Source: Cellulophaga sp. 20_2_10 (GTDB taxonomy: Bacteria; Bacteroidota; Bacteroidia; Flavobacteriales; Flavobacteriaceae). Taken from it: a DNA stretch of 64,000 nucleotides. A program made the position numbers and the translations under genes. Of the stretch, positions 34,484 to 43,381 are shown one piece after another. Numbering within the stretch: position 1 is the first letter of the stretch; every line of letters starts with the position of its first letter. The notes under the pieces are model-generated. The model was not told the origin of the DNA, made no database searches, and saw only the letters and a program-made list of their open reading frames with translations. The stretch is taken from contig NZ_JAMCOJ010000012.1 of assembly GCF_023476645.1 (NCBI RefSeq), positions 1 through 64,000 of the forward strand, written 5' to 3'.

Positions 34484-35638
34484 ATGAAAATTTTAAAAAT
34501 TGTTCTTTTAAGTTGTTTTTTTATACTTGCTTCTTGCAAAGAAAAAACACAGCAACCATTACCTACAACTACTGTAAAACCTAGTAAAGTAGACCTTAAT
34601 TACGCAAAAGGTTTTACCATAGAAAAGCAAGCAAATGGCGTTACTATTTTAAAAATTACCTCTCCTTGGCCAAAAGCAGAATCTGCTTTTACGTATGCAC
34701 TTGTTCCTAAAGAAAAAGCCGCTAGTATTAATTTAAATAAAGACGATTATGATGCCATTGTAACTGTTCCTGTGCAGAAACTAGTTGTAACATCTACAAC
34801 ACACATACCTGCTTTAGAAGCTTTAGGTGTTTTAGACAAGCTAGTTGGTTTTCCTAATACAGATTATATATCTTCCCCTACTGCTAGAACCTTGGTAAAT
34901 TCTGGTAAAATTGAAGAATTAGGTGTTAACCAATCTTTAAACACCGAAATGGTTATTGCACTAAATCCAGACGTTGTTGTTGGTTTTGGTATAGATAACA
35001 ACAATAAAACATACAGCACTTTACAACGCTCTAATATACCTGTTGTTTTTAATGGCGATTGGACAGAGGAAACTCCACTTGGCAAAGCAGAATGGATTAA
35101 ATTTTTTGCTCCTTTTTTTAATACAGAGGCAAAAGCCGATTCTATTTTTAAAACTATAGAAACCAATTATAATATAGCTAAAGAACTCGCTAAAAAAGCA
35201 ACCAATAGACCAAGTGTTTTAACTGGTGGTTTGTACAAAGATTTATGGCACGTAGCTGGCGGAAAAAGTTGGATGGCTCAGTTTTTAAAAGATGCTAACT
35301 CTAATTATTTATGGAGCAATTTAGAAGAAACTGGTGGTGTTGGTTTAAGTGTAGAAAGTGTTTTTGATAAAGCTGGCAAAGCCGATTTTTGGATATCGCC
35401 ATCTAGCAACTCTAGTTATAAAGAAGTTGCAGAATCTAGTGAGCATTATACCCAGTTTGATGCTTATAAAAATAAAAAAATATATACTATCACATTGGTT
35501 AAAGGAGAAACTGGAGGTGTACTATTTTTTGAGCTTGCTCCTAATAGGCCGGACTTGGTATTAAAAGACCTTATTTCTATTTTTCACCCAGACGTTTTAC
35601 CGGAATATAAGACTACATTTTTTAAACCGCTACAATAA
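34484..35638 (+). CDS. btuF: Cobalamin-type ABC transporter substrate-binding lipoprotein, BtuF-like
   Basis: 384 aa from the ATG at 34484, chosen because a lipoprotein signal (MKILKIVLLSCFFILASC) follows at once and a -7 element overlaps the upstream TTG. The rest is a two-lobed class III binding protein (TSTTHIPALEALGVLDKLVGF-type first lobe, then EMVIALNPDVVVGFG and KADFWISPSSN). Such proteins carry cobalamin, haem or siderophores; the position opposite a cobalamin riboswitch points to cobalamin. It is the first gene of btuF-btuC-X-btuD and ends one base before btuC. Confidence 0.9.
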   Translation: MKILKIVLLSCFFILASCKEKTQQPLPTTTVKPSKVDLNYAKGFTIEKQANGVTILKITSPWPKAESAFTYALVPKEKAASINLNKDDYDAIVTVPVQKLVVTSTTHIPALEALGVLDKLVGFPNTDYISSPTARTLVNSGKIEELGVNQSLNTEMVIALNPDVVVGFGIDNNNKTYSTLQRSNIPVVFNGDWTEETPLGKAEWIKFFAPFFNTEAKADSIFKTIETNYNIAKELAKKATNRPSVLTGGLYKDLWHVAGGKSWMAQFLKDANSNYLWSNLEETGGVGLSVESVFDKAGKADFWISPSSNSSYKEVAESSEHYTQFDAYKNKKIYTITLVKGETGGVLFFELAPNRPDLVLKDLISIFHPDVLPEYKTTFFKPLQ

Positions 35639-35639
35639 G

Positions 35640-36671
35640 GTGTTGCATCAAAAAAAATACACATTAGCATTTATTCTATTACTTGTTTTACTGGTAATAT
35701 GTTTTTGTATTAGCATCAGTTTTGGGTCTGTAACTATACCCTTTACAGATACTATTAGTGCTATTTTTGGGGGCGAATTACAAAAAGAATCTTGGGGTTA
35801 TATTATTAGGAATTACAGAATACCCAAAGCAATAACAGCCATATTAACTGGTGGTGGCTTAGCGTTAAGCGGTTTGTTAATGCAAACATTATTTAGAAAC
35901 CCACTTGCTGGCCCATTTGTTTTGGGTATTAGTTCTGGTGCTAGTTTAGGTGCTGCTATTTTAATTATGGGAGCTTCTATGTTGTCAGGTATTTTTACAT
36001 TCGGTGTTGTAAATAATGTAACCTTAGCTATAGCTTCTAGCACGGGTAGTTTTCTAGTTCTATTATCGGTAATGGTTGTTGCTGCCAAAGTAAAAGATAC
36101 TATGGCTCTATTAATTATTGGCTTAATGTTTGGGAGCATTACCGCTGCAATTGTTAGTGTATTATCGTACTTTACAGATGCAGAACAATTGCAACAATAC
36201 ATTTATTGGTCTTTTGGTAGTCTTGGTAACTTATCTTGGTCACAATTAGGCTTATTAGCTATTATAATTGGTACAGGAATTTTTATAAGCATCTTTACTA
36301 TTAAATCTTTAAATGCTTTTTTATTGGGTGAAAACTATGCGCGTAGTTTAGGTGTGCATATAAAAAAACAACGTTTTTTAATTATACTAGCTACAGGTTT
36401 ATTAGCTGGCGGTATTACTGCTTTTGCGGGCCCTATTGCTTTTATAGGATTGGCTGTACCACATTTAACCAGACAAGTATTTAATACCACAAATCATAAA
36501 ATACTAATTCCTGCTGTACTTCTTTACGGAGCCATTTTAATGCTCCTATGCGATACAATTGCACAATTACCATCTAGTGCTTATGTTTTGCCCATAAACG
36601 CTATTACCTCTATTATTGGTGCGCCTGTAGTAATTTGGCTGTTAATACGTAAAAAGAAAATGGTATTTTAG
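35640..36671 (+). CDS. btuC: FecCD/BtuC-family ABC transporter permease
   Basis: A 343-aa permease with about ten transmembrane helices. Family signatures include RIPKAITAILTGGGLALSG, LMQTLFRNPLAGPFVLGISS, YWSFGSLGNLSW, the cytoplasmic coupling segment SLGVHIKKQR, and GPIAFIGLAVPHLTRQ. It forms the homodimeric inner-membrane channel for corrinoids (or metal chelates). The start is GTG at 35640, one base after the btuF stop; no ATG is available. The cognate ATPase gene is displaced 0.7 kb downstream by the gene at 36688. Confidence 0.92.
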   Translation: MLHQKKYTLAFILLLVLLVICFCISISFGSVTIPFTDTISAIFGGELQKESWGYIIRNYRIPKAITAILTGGGLALSGLLMQTLFRNPLAGPFVLGISSGASLGAAILIMGASMLSGIFTFGVVNNVTLAIASSTGSFLVLLSVMVVAAKVKDTMALLIIGLMFGSITAAIVSVLSYFTDAEQLQQYIYWSFGSLGNLSWSQLGLLAIIIGTGIFISIFTIKSLNAFLLGENYARSLGVHIKKQRFLIILATGLLAGGITAFAGPIAFIGLAVPHLTRQVFNTTNHKILIPAVLLYGAILMLLCDTIAQLPSSAYVLPINAITSIIGAPVVIWLLIRKKKMVF

Positions 36672-36687
36672 CAAAAATTCAAAAGCT

Positions 36688-37314
36688 ATGTTTAAATTTT
36701 GGAAGCAAGAAAATGCTAAATACAATAAACTTATTTTAATAAAAGACAGTTGTATCTTTATTGGTAATCCGGATGAAAAATCAATATCCAAATTAAATTC
36801 TGAAACTACTGATTTTTCATTTTTAAAAGGAATTTTTAGTATCCCATATTCATATATTAAGAAAATTGAAACACAAAAAGGAAAACATAAAATTTCAATT
36901 TATTATGGTAAAGAATCTGAAGAAGAAATAGTTATTAAAGACGAAAACATAAAAAAAGAAATATTTAGTTATTTAAAAATTGATATTCATAATGCAGAAT
37001 ACAAAAGTAAAAAACCAAATGTATTCATATACGCTAAATCACAAATGTTTGCAGTTTTGATTGTAAGTTTAATTTTTGGGTATTCTTTTTACTCTGCTCA
37101 CATTATTGAAAATCAACTTTTTGATTACATATATGTTCCTAATATTCTTTTATTACCCATAATTAATATGGGAACTACAAAAATAGCAATTGTCTTTGCT
37201 GTATTAATTACCATTTGCTTATTTGGATTAGTACATAAACTAAAGTCAATATCTGAAATTGAGTCTATTATTCCCTTTAAAAGCTTTAATAATTATATTG
37301 AAAAGAATATCTAA
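36688..37314 (+). CDS. Unknown PH-like membrane protein inserted in the btu operon
   Basis: A 208-aa protein. Residues about 12-100 form short beta strands like a bacterial PH domain (KLILIKDSCIFIGNPD, IFSIPYSYIKKIETQKGK, ISIYYGKESEEEIVIKD). Two transmembrane helices follow (about 112-132 and 168-185), and the tail is charged. It has no transporter motif. It lies between btuC and btuD, where the three transporter genes are normally contiguous. Its codon use looks more AT-rich and Lys/Ile-rich than its neighbours. Architecture matches the protein at 40629, so the two may be distant paralogues. Confidence 0.7.
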   Translation: MFKFWKQENAKYNKLILIKDSCIFIGNPDEKSISKLNSETTDFSFLKGIFSIPYSYIKKIETQKGKHKISIYYGKESEEEIVIKDENIKKEIFSYLKIDIHNAEYKSKKPNVFIYAKSQMFAVLIVSLIFGYSFYSAHIIENQLFDYIYVPNILLLPIINMGTTKIAIVFAVLITICLFGLVHKLKSISEIESIIPFKSFNNYIEKNI

Positions 37315-37342
37315 ATTTAAACGAATAAAAAAAATTACTTTA

Positions 37343-37350
37343 TAACTTTG
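37343..37350 (+). promoter_or_regulatory. Possible -7 element upstream of btuD
   Basis: TAACTTTG, about 28 bases before the ATC codon where btuD should start. No TTG is visible at the expected distance. Confidence 0.3.
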
Positions 37351-37377
37351 GTTTAGGTAATTTACAAAACAAAAAAC

Positions 37378-38169
37378 ATCGAAAAAGAACAACAGCATAC
37401 AGCCCTAGAAGTAAAAAACCTAAGCATTGGTTACAGCTCCAAGAAACAACAAAATGTTATTTCTAAGGATATTAATTTTGCTTTGCAAAAAGGGGAATTA
37501 ACTGCTATTGTTGGTATAAATGGCATAGGAAAATCTACTTTGCTGCGTACTTTGGGTAATGTACAACCAAAACTTAGTGGTACTATTAGTATTGATACTA
37601 TTGAAATTAACGACTACAAACCAGGACAATTAGCTGCCAAAATAAGCGTTGTTTTAACAGAAAAAATAGCCTCTAAAAACTTAACTTCTTTAGAAGTCAT
37701 TGCCCTAGGAAGACAACCATACACCAATTGGATAGGTACTTTAACAGCAACTGACAAACAAAAAATTACAGAAGCTATTTCTTTGGTTCAAATTGAAGAA
37801 TTACAGCACAAAAAGTGCTATGAACTTAGTGACGGACAATTACAAAAAGTAATGATTGCCAGAGCCTTGGCACAAGACACCTCTATTATTTTGTTAGACG
37901 AACCAACATCTCACCTAGATTTGTACCACAAGGCAACTATATTAAAACTATTAAAAAACATAGCGCATAAAACTAAAAAGACGATTCTATTTACAACACA
38001 CGAAATAGAAGTTGCTTTGCAATTATGCGATAAAATTTTAATTCTAGATAAAAATACAAGTCATTTTAATACTCCAGATGCACTAATTGCTGCTAAAAAG
38101 TTTGATTCCCTTTTTCCGAAAGATACTATTACTTTTAATCCTGAAAGTGGTTCTTTTAAAGTCGTCTAA
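37378..38169 (+). CDS. btuD: Cobalamin-type ABC transporter ATPase, BtuD-like, with no standard start codon
   Basis: A FecE/BtuD-type ATPase. Walker A is GINGIGKST, the signature LSDGQLQKV, Walker B SIILLDEPTSHLD and the H-loop TTHE. The family sequence begins before the first TTG (37483): the frame upstream reads ALEVKNLSIGYSSKKQQN VI and is open back to a TAG at 37354. No ATG, GTG or TTG exists in that stretch. The most ATG-like position is ATC at 37378 (ATC GAA AAA GAA CAA), so the natural start may have mutated or been lost when the upstream gene was inserted. The TTG at 37483 would cut off the first nucleotide-binding strands. The start is therefore uncertain. Confidence 0.85.
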   Translation: MEKEQQHTALEVKNLSIGYSSKKQQNVISKDINFALQKGELTAIVGINGIGKSTLLRTLGNVQPKLSGTISIDTIEINDYKPGQLAAKISVVLTEKIASKNLTSLEVIALGRQPYTNWIGTLTATDKQKITEAISLVQIEELQHKKCYELSDGQLQKVMIARALAQDTSIILLDEPTSHLDLYHKATILKLLKNIAHKTKKTILFTTHEIEVALQLCDKILILDKNTSHFNTPDALIAAKKFDSLFPKDTITFNPESGSFKVV

Positions 38170-38251
38170 ATTTTCTGCCAGTTTCTAAAAACTATAAAGA
38201 AAACAAAAGACAAAACCTTTATCTTTACTTTTTTATAGACACTAGAATTTT

Positions 38252-39583
38252 ATGCCCGATTTTTTAATTTACTTTTTAGTTGCCATTTTATGCCTTGCTG
38301 CAGGTTACTTTTTAGGGAATTATATTCAGAACCTTAAAACAAAATCTAGCCAAAGTGCTCTATTAGAAAGAGAATCTATATTAAAGCAAAACTTGACTAC
38401 ATTAGAAAATAAACTATTATCTCTAGAGGATGAAAAAAACTCTTTGCGTGAAGACAAAGAGCTACTTGGAAACAGAATTACAAGATACCAAGCAGATTTA
38501 GAAAACCTTGAACTTAAGAATACAGAACAAAAACAAGAAGTAGAACAGCTTCAAGAAAAGTTTACCAAAGAGTTTGAAAACTTAGCGAATAAGATTTTAG
38601 ACGAAAAAAGTACCAAGTTTACAGAACAAAATCAGGTAAACATTAAAAACATTTTACATCCATTACAAGAAAAAATTCTGTTGTTTGAGAAAAAGGTTGA
38701 AGAAAGTCAGAAAGAAAACATCAGCATACATTCTGCCTTAAAAGAACAATTATTAAACTTACAGAGTCAGAACCTAAAAATTACCCAGGAAGCAGAAAAC
38801 TTAACTAAAGCATTAAAAGGCGATAGTAAAATGCAAGGAAACTGGGGAGAACTGGTGTTAGAACGTGTACTAGAAAAATCTGGATTAGAAAAAGATAGAG
38901 AATATACAGTACAGCAAAGTTTTACAAGAGAAGATGGTTCTAGAGTATTACCAGATGTTATTATTAATTTACCCGATAATAAAAAAATGGTAGTAGATTC
39001 TAAAGTATCTTTAACCGCTTACGAGCGTTATGTAAATGCGGACGATGAAACTGATAGAGAACAATTTTTAAAAGAACATATTGCTTCTCTACGTAAACAT
39101 GTAGATCAATTATCAGCAAAAAAATATGAAGACTTATACGAAATGGAAAGTCCAGATTTTGTCTTGCTTTTTGTTCCTATAGAACCTGCTTTTGCAGTAG
39201 CCATTAATAATGATAACAACTTATACAACAAGGCTTTTGAACAGAACATTGTTATAGTTACCCCATCTACTCTACTTGCTACTTTACGCACTATAGATAC
39301 AATGTGGAACAATGAAAAACAACAACGTAATGCCATACAGATTGCCAAACAAGCTGGTGCTTTGTATGACAAGTTTGAAGGTTTTGTTGGTGACTTAACT
39401 AGAGTTGGCAAAAAAATGGATGAAGCTAAAACGGAGTACAAAGGCGCTATGAATAAGTTGGTAGAAGGTCGCGGTAACATTGTAACTTCTATAGAGAAAC
39501 TAAAAAAAATGGGTGCCAAGGCTAAAAAATCTATTCCTGAGTCAATTTTAAATAGAGCTTTAGATAACCACGAAGAATTATAA
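38252..39583 (+). CDS. rmuC: DNA recombination protein RmuC
   Basis: A 443-aa protein with an N-terminal transmembrane helix (FLIYFLVAILCLAAGYFLG). A long coiled coil follows (about 30-175), then the RmuC core (about 185-400): QGNWGELVLERVLEKSGL, LPDVIINLPDNKKMVVDSKV, SPDFVLLFVPIEPAFAVAI, VIVTPSTLLATLRTID. RmuC limits inversion and other rearrangements at repeats; the core is a PD-(D/E)XK nuclease-like fold. Its operon partners are unclear: the next genes are 28 and then 4 bases apart, so it probably leads a three-gene transcript. Confidence 0.93.
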   Translation: MPDFLIYFLVAILCLAAGYFLGNYIQNLKTKSSQSALLERESILKQNLTTLENKLLSLEDEKNSLREDKELLGNRITRYQADLENLELKNTEQKQEVEQLQEKFTKEFENLANKILDEKSTKFTEQNQVNIKNILHPLQEKILLFEKKVEESQKENISIHSALKEQLLNLQSQNLKITQEAENLTKALKGDSKMQGNWGELVLERVLEKSGLEKDREYTVQQSFTREDGSRVLPDVIINLPDNKKMVVDSKVSLTAYERYVNADDETDREQFLKEHIASLRKHVDQLSAKKYEDLYEMESPDFVLLFVPIEPAFAVAINNDNNLYNKAFEQNIVIVTPSTLLATLRTIDTMWNNEKQQRNAIQIAKQAGALYDKFEGFVGDLTRVGKKMDEAKTEYKGAMNKLVEGRGNIVTSIEKLKKMGAKAKKSIPESILNRALDNHEEL

Positions 39584-39611
39584 ACAAAAACAACCATTAT
39601 ACTTTTATAAA

Positions 39612-39977
39612 ATGAAAAAAGCATTAATTATTACCGTATTACTTATTGTAGCCGTATTTGCAGCTATGTATGCCTTTATATATTATGTGCCAATTAGCGA
39701 GGGTTATAGATCTGGCGAATTAATAAAATTTAGCCACAAAGGAGTTATTGTTAAAACCTGGGAAGGAGAAATAAGTCAAGGAATATCTGGAGCGCAAATA
39801 TTTTCTTTTTCGGTTTTAGATAAAGACGAAGACATTATAAATAAGTTAAAAGAATACCAAGGTAACTATGTAAAGGTTACCTATGTAGAGCGTTACGCAA
39901 CTTTTTCTTGGTTAGGTGATACTAAATATTTTATTACAGAAGTAACAAAAGAAAAATCTCCACACGTTAGAAATTAA
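39612..39977 (+). CDS. Small membrane-anchored protein of unknown function
   Basis: A 121-aa protein with an N-terminal transmembrane helix (ALIITVLLIVAVFAAMYAFI) and an exported beta-rich domain (GYRSGELIKFSHKGVIVKTW, AQIFSFSVLDKDE, GNYVKVTYVERYATFSWLGD). Proteins of this kind are common in Flavobacteriaceae between rmuC and a thioesterase. Some are annotated as 6-phosphogluconate dehydrogenase, which the sequence does not support. No catalytic motif is visible. It is four bases upstream of the thioesterase gene. Confidence 0.8.
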   Translation: MKKALIITVLLIVAVFAAMYAFIYYVPISEGYRSGELIKFSHKGVIVKTWEGEISQGISGAQIFSFSVLDKDEDIINKLKEYQGNYVKVTYVERYATFSWLGDTKYFITEVTKEKSPHVRN

Positions 39978-39981
39978 GACT

Positions 39982-40524
39982 ATGAAAAAATTTAAAACGG
40001 CTAAAGAATCTAAAGTTTCTATAACAGAATTAATGTTGCCTGCACACTCTAATTTTGGAGGTAAAGTGCACGGTGGTTATATTTTAAATCTAATGGACCA
40101 AATTGCATTTGCTTGTGCCTCTAAACACTCTAGAGGTTACTGCGTAACTGCATCTGTAAACAGAGTAGATTTTTTAAACCCCATAGAAGTAGGAGAATTA
40201 GTGACACTTAAAGCATCTATAAACTATACGGGTAGAACCTCTATGGTTGTTGGTGTTAGGGTAGAATCTGAAAATATTACATCAGGAGAAAAAAAACACT
40301 GTAATTCGTCTTATTTTACAATGGTTGCTAAAGATGCAGATGGTAAAAGCTTAGTAGTGCCAGGACTTTTAGTAGAAGATAAACAAGGCATACGCAGATT
40401 TGCGCGTAGTATTAGACGTAAAGAGCAAGCCTTTAAAAGAAGTAACACTTTTGAATCTTCTAACTTTAAGATTGAAGACTTTGTAGACACCTTAGAATCT
40501 GAAAACATTAAAATTGAACTTTAG
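39982..40524 (+). CDS. Acyl-CoA thioesterase, hotdog fold
   Basis: A 180-aa single hotdog domain: MLPAHSNFGGKVHGGYILNL with the active-site Asn/His-Gly region, MDQIAFACASKHS, CVTASVNRVDFLNPIEVGEL and INYTGRTSMVVGVRVESENI. This matches YciA/ACOT7-type thioesterases, which hydrolyse acyl-CoA in the cytoplasm. It follows the 39612 gene by four bases. The C-terminal tail is charged and not part of the hotdog fold. Confidence 0.9.
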   Translation: MKKFKTAKESKVSITELMLPAHSNFGGKVHGGYILNLMDQIAFACASKHSRGYCVTASVNRVDFLNPIEVGELVTLKASINYTGRTSMVVGVRVESENITSGEKKHCNSSYFTMVAKDADGKSLVVPGLLVEDKQGIRRFARSIRRKEQAFKRSNTFESSNFKIEDFVDTLESENIKIEL

Positions 40525-40628
40525 CTTAAAAGCAATCAAATATTAATTAACTATAGTCAAATATATATTGATGTGTATGTATTTTAGTATGCTTGTCTAC
40601 ATTTATCAAAATATAAAAAAATAGATAA

Positions 40629-41243
40629 ATGCAACAATTTATAATTAATCCTAAAGCAGCATATATTAAAAACATATTATTAACAGATACTACAATCAGG
40701 GTCTGTGATGAAGATTATGAAACTATAGAGGCTTTTACAGCAGAATTAGATTCAGATAAAAAAGGGCTATTAAACACACAACATACTTTTAGTTATACAG
40801 ATATTTTAAAAATTGTTCCTTTTACAGCAGAACAAGGTTTTCAAGTATTTTTTACTGAAAAAGGGAAGAAAGAAAAAGTGTATTTGGATTTTGCCTCACA
40901 AGAGGAATTTCAGTCTACCTTAGATACCATCGTTTCTAATGCCAGTTTCACAAAAAATATAGAGCAGAAAAAAACCAAAGCTTGGTTAAAACCTGCTTTA
41001 TACAGTTTAGTGTCTGCAATATTAACTTTTGCTACATATGATAGTGCACTAAAGTTAGAAGCCGGTGAAAATGTAACTGTATCTGGCTCTAGAAGAGGAT
41101 TAAAGAAAATACTTATATCTATTTCTGAAACTTTAGGATCTACCAATACTCTTATATTAGGAACTCTTATTACTGTTGTATTTATCTTTTTCGCTATAAA
41201 ATCTTATAAAAAAAGTAACATAGAACAAGAAATTTATAGCTAG
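40629..41243 (+). CDS. Unknown PH-like membrane protein
   Basis: A 204-aa protein. N-terminal short beta strands (NILLTDTTIRVCDEDYETIE, FSYTDILKIVPFTAEQGFQV, KVYLDFASQEEFQSTL) resemble a bacterial PH-like domain. Two transmembrane helices follow (about 115-135 and 175-192), separated by a loop. I recognise no named family. It leads a run of envelope genes (WG-repeat lipoprotein, LytS/LytTR pair, further lipoproteins) and is 23 bases from the next gene. Confidence 0.7.
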   Translation: MQQFIINPKAAYIKNILLTDTTIRVCDEDYETIEAFTAELDSDKKGLLNTQHTFSYTDILKIVPFTAEQGFQVFFTEKGKKEKVYLDFASQEEFQSTLDTIVSNASFTKNIEQKKTKAWLKPALYSLVSAILTFATYDSALKLEAGENVTVSGSRRGLKKILISISETLGSTNTLILGTLITVVFIFFAIKSYKKSNIEQEIYS

Positions 41244-41266
41244 ACCTCCCAATTAAAATAAAATTT

Positions 41267-43315
41267 ATGCTTAAAAATATAATAGTACCATTAGCTTTAG
41301 TTATTGGTATTTGCTCTTGTACGTCACAAAAAAAACCATTAAAAAATATAGACAAGGACAATCCATTACTAAAAGCTATAGACACCTTAACTCTTACTGA
41401 AGCTAAAAAACTTTTAGAAGAAGAAAACCAAGGTATTACTATGCTATTAAATTTTTCGAGCATAAATTTAGAATTATCGGTAGAGACATCTCAGAAAAAA
41501 GACACTACTATTTTTAAGGAAAATCCATATAAAATTTACTCAAAGGATACCATAGATAAACACATTACAGATTTTACTAATGAGATTATATTTGAGCAAA
41601 AAATAACTCCTCCTAACGCTACTTTAAGGTTTGGAGGCTATAGCTCATCAGATTTAAAATTAAAATATATTAAAGAGCATTGGGATAAAATTGATAATCC
41701 AATAAAAATACAAGTAGAAAAAAAGTTTTTTTCAGATAAAACAACTGTAACAGATACAGCAACTTGTATAAAAAACTCCAATGGATATCTAGTTCATACT
41801 TTTTCTTCTGCTAAAAATGTAGACAGTATAAATACTAACTTTATTTACAGTGTACCAAATGTTAAAGAGTATATCCTAGATGCTTCTACAACAGAAATTG
41901 ACACTATTGCTATAAGCTACAAAAAAGTAGATTACAACAAGGTACAGATTACATACCCCAGCTATTTAGAAGACAATATTGTTTCTATTGAAGCAATACA
42001 TGAAAATGGTGAAATTTTAGAAGAAAAAGGGATTTCTAGCAATTCCAAGCCTACTGAAGAAATGCTATCTTATTTAAAAGATGTAAAGTCTATCTTTTCT
42101 AAAACAATTAAAAAGATTGATAATAATAAGATTAAAACAAAAGAAGATTTAAAAAACAGTTTATTACAAACCGTACCAGAAACACCTATAAACTCACGTA
42201 CAACCTATACTACTTATTCTGCTAAAGGAGAGATAGATAAAATAAAACTCTTTATAAATAAAGGCAAACCAACAGTAAACACAAAAAAAGTAACCCTAAA
42301 ACCATCTAGCTACAAAAAATCTAATTTTGGTTATTATATAGCACAAGACAGTACCACAAATAAAAGCGGTTTTGTTAATGCTGCTGGTAATTGGGTTATT
42401 AAGCCTACGTACAACAACTTAGAATACGTTTTAGATTATTATTACTACACAGAAGACACAGACTACACTAGAGAATATCTTTGGCTAAACACTACAAACA
42501 ATACGCTAGAGAAAATAGATTATGTGTTATATAGATATGAAATCTATGATGGTAACATTGTTATTACAGAAAAAGAAGTTAATGGTCCTAAAGGTTTAAT
42601 TAATGCAAAAACAGGTAAAGTATTATTACCTAATATTTATAACAATATTTACCCCGAAAAAGGCTATTTTAATGTTTATAATAATCGAAAAACTAGTCTT
42701 TATAATAAATACGGAAAACAAATATTACCAGAAAGGTTTAATAGAATAACGGTTTTAGAAAATAGTTTTATAACTGAAATTGACAAAGAAAATGGTATCA
42801 ATGACACCGATATATACACCTTAACTGGAAAAAATATTACCAATGGTAGATGGCAAAATTTTGAAGGTGACTTTGGCAAAGCTGGACTTATACTTGCCGC
42901 TAAAAATTATATAAAAGACAACGTAAATTATACAGATAAGGATGCCTTTATTAATGAAAAGGGAAAAGTAATTATTGACTTAAAAGGGTACCAATGGGCA
43001 GATATTTTTTCTAATGGCCTAGCTGCTGTAAAGGAAAAAGGAAGTAATTTATATGGATATATTAACACAAAAGGAGACGTTGTTATTCCTTTTGAATACA
43101 AAGAAGCTAAATATTTTCAAGAAAAATACGCTTATGTAATAAAAAATGGAACAGCCTATTTAATAGATAAAAACAACAAAGTTTTTAAAAAGTTTCCAGA
43201 TACAGCAAACTCAATGACGTTAAGTACTGATAGTAATAATGCTACATACAGCCTATATAGCGGTGAGACTTACAATGCAGATGGCGAATTATTAAAAAAA
43301 GAAGAAAATAATTAA
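41267..43315 (+). CDS. WG-repeat lipoprotein
   Basis: A 682-aa lipoprotein (LALVIGICSC, then TSQKK). Residues about 20-345 are an uncharacterised region. Residues about 350-660 contain WG repeats (SGFVNAAGNWVIKPTYNN, GPKGLINAKTGKVLLPNIYN, SLYNKYGKQILPERFN, YGYINTKGDVVIPFEYKEAK). WG repeats are short beta units of unknown, probably protein-binding, role. It lies between the PH-like membrane protein and the histidine kinase. The first half looks lineage specific. Confidence 0.8.
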   Translation: MLKNIIVPLALVIGICSCTSQKKPLKNIDKDNPLLKAIDTLTLTEAKKLLEEENQGITMLLNFSSINLELSVETSQKKDTTIFKENPYKIYSKDTIDKHITDFTNEIIFEQKITPPNATLRFGGYSSSDLKLKYIKEHWDKIDNPIKIQVEKKFFSDKTTVTDTATCIKNSNGYLVHTFSSAKNVDSINTNFIYSVPNVKEYILDASTTEIDTIAISYKKVDYNKVQITYPSYLEDNIVSIEAIHENGEILEEKGISSNSKPTEEMLSYLKDVKSIFSKTIKKIDNNKIKTKEDLKNSLLQTVPETPINSRTTYTTYSAKGEIDKIKLFINKGKPTVNTKKVTLKPSSYKKSNFGYYIAQDSTTNKSGFVNAAGNWVIKPTYNNLEYVLDYYYYTEDTDYTREYLWLNTTNNTLEKIDYVLYRYEIYDGNIVITEKEVNGPKGLINAKTGKVLLPNIYNNIYPEKGYFNVYNNRKTSLYNKYGKQILPERFNRITVLENSFITEIDKENGINDTDIYTLTGKNITNGRWQNFEGDFGKAGLILAAKNYIKDNVNYTDKDAFINEKGKVIIDLKGYQWADIFSNGLAAVKEKGSNLYGYINTKGDVVIPFEYKEAKYFQEKYAYVIKNGTAYLIDKNNKVFKKFPDTANSMTLSTDSNNATYSLYSGETYNADGELLKKEENN

Positions 43316-43381
43316 TATTTCTAAAAACATATTGTAATAATTACAAGCATTTGGTTATATTCAATTTTGTTAAACCAATTT

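Noticed and set aside
37483-37485. TTG as the true btuD start
   Set aside because: It would remove the conserved upstream strands (ALEVKNLSIGYSS), which show clear family character in frame.
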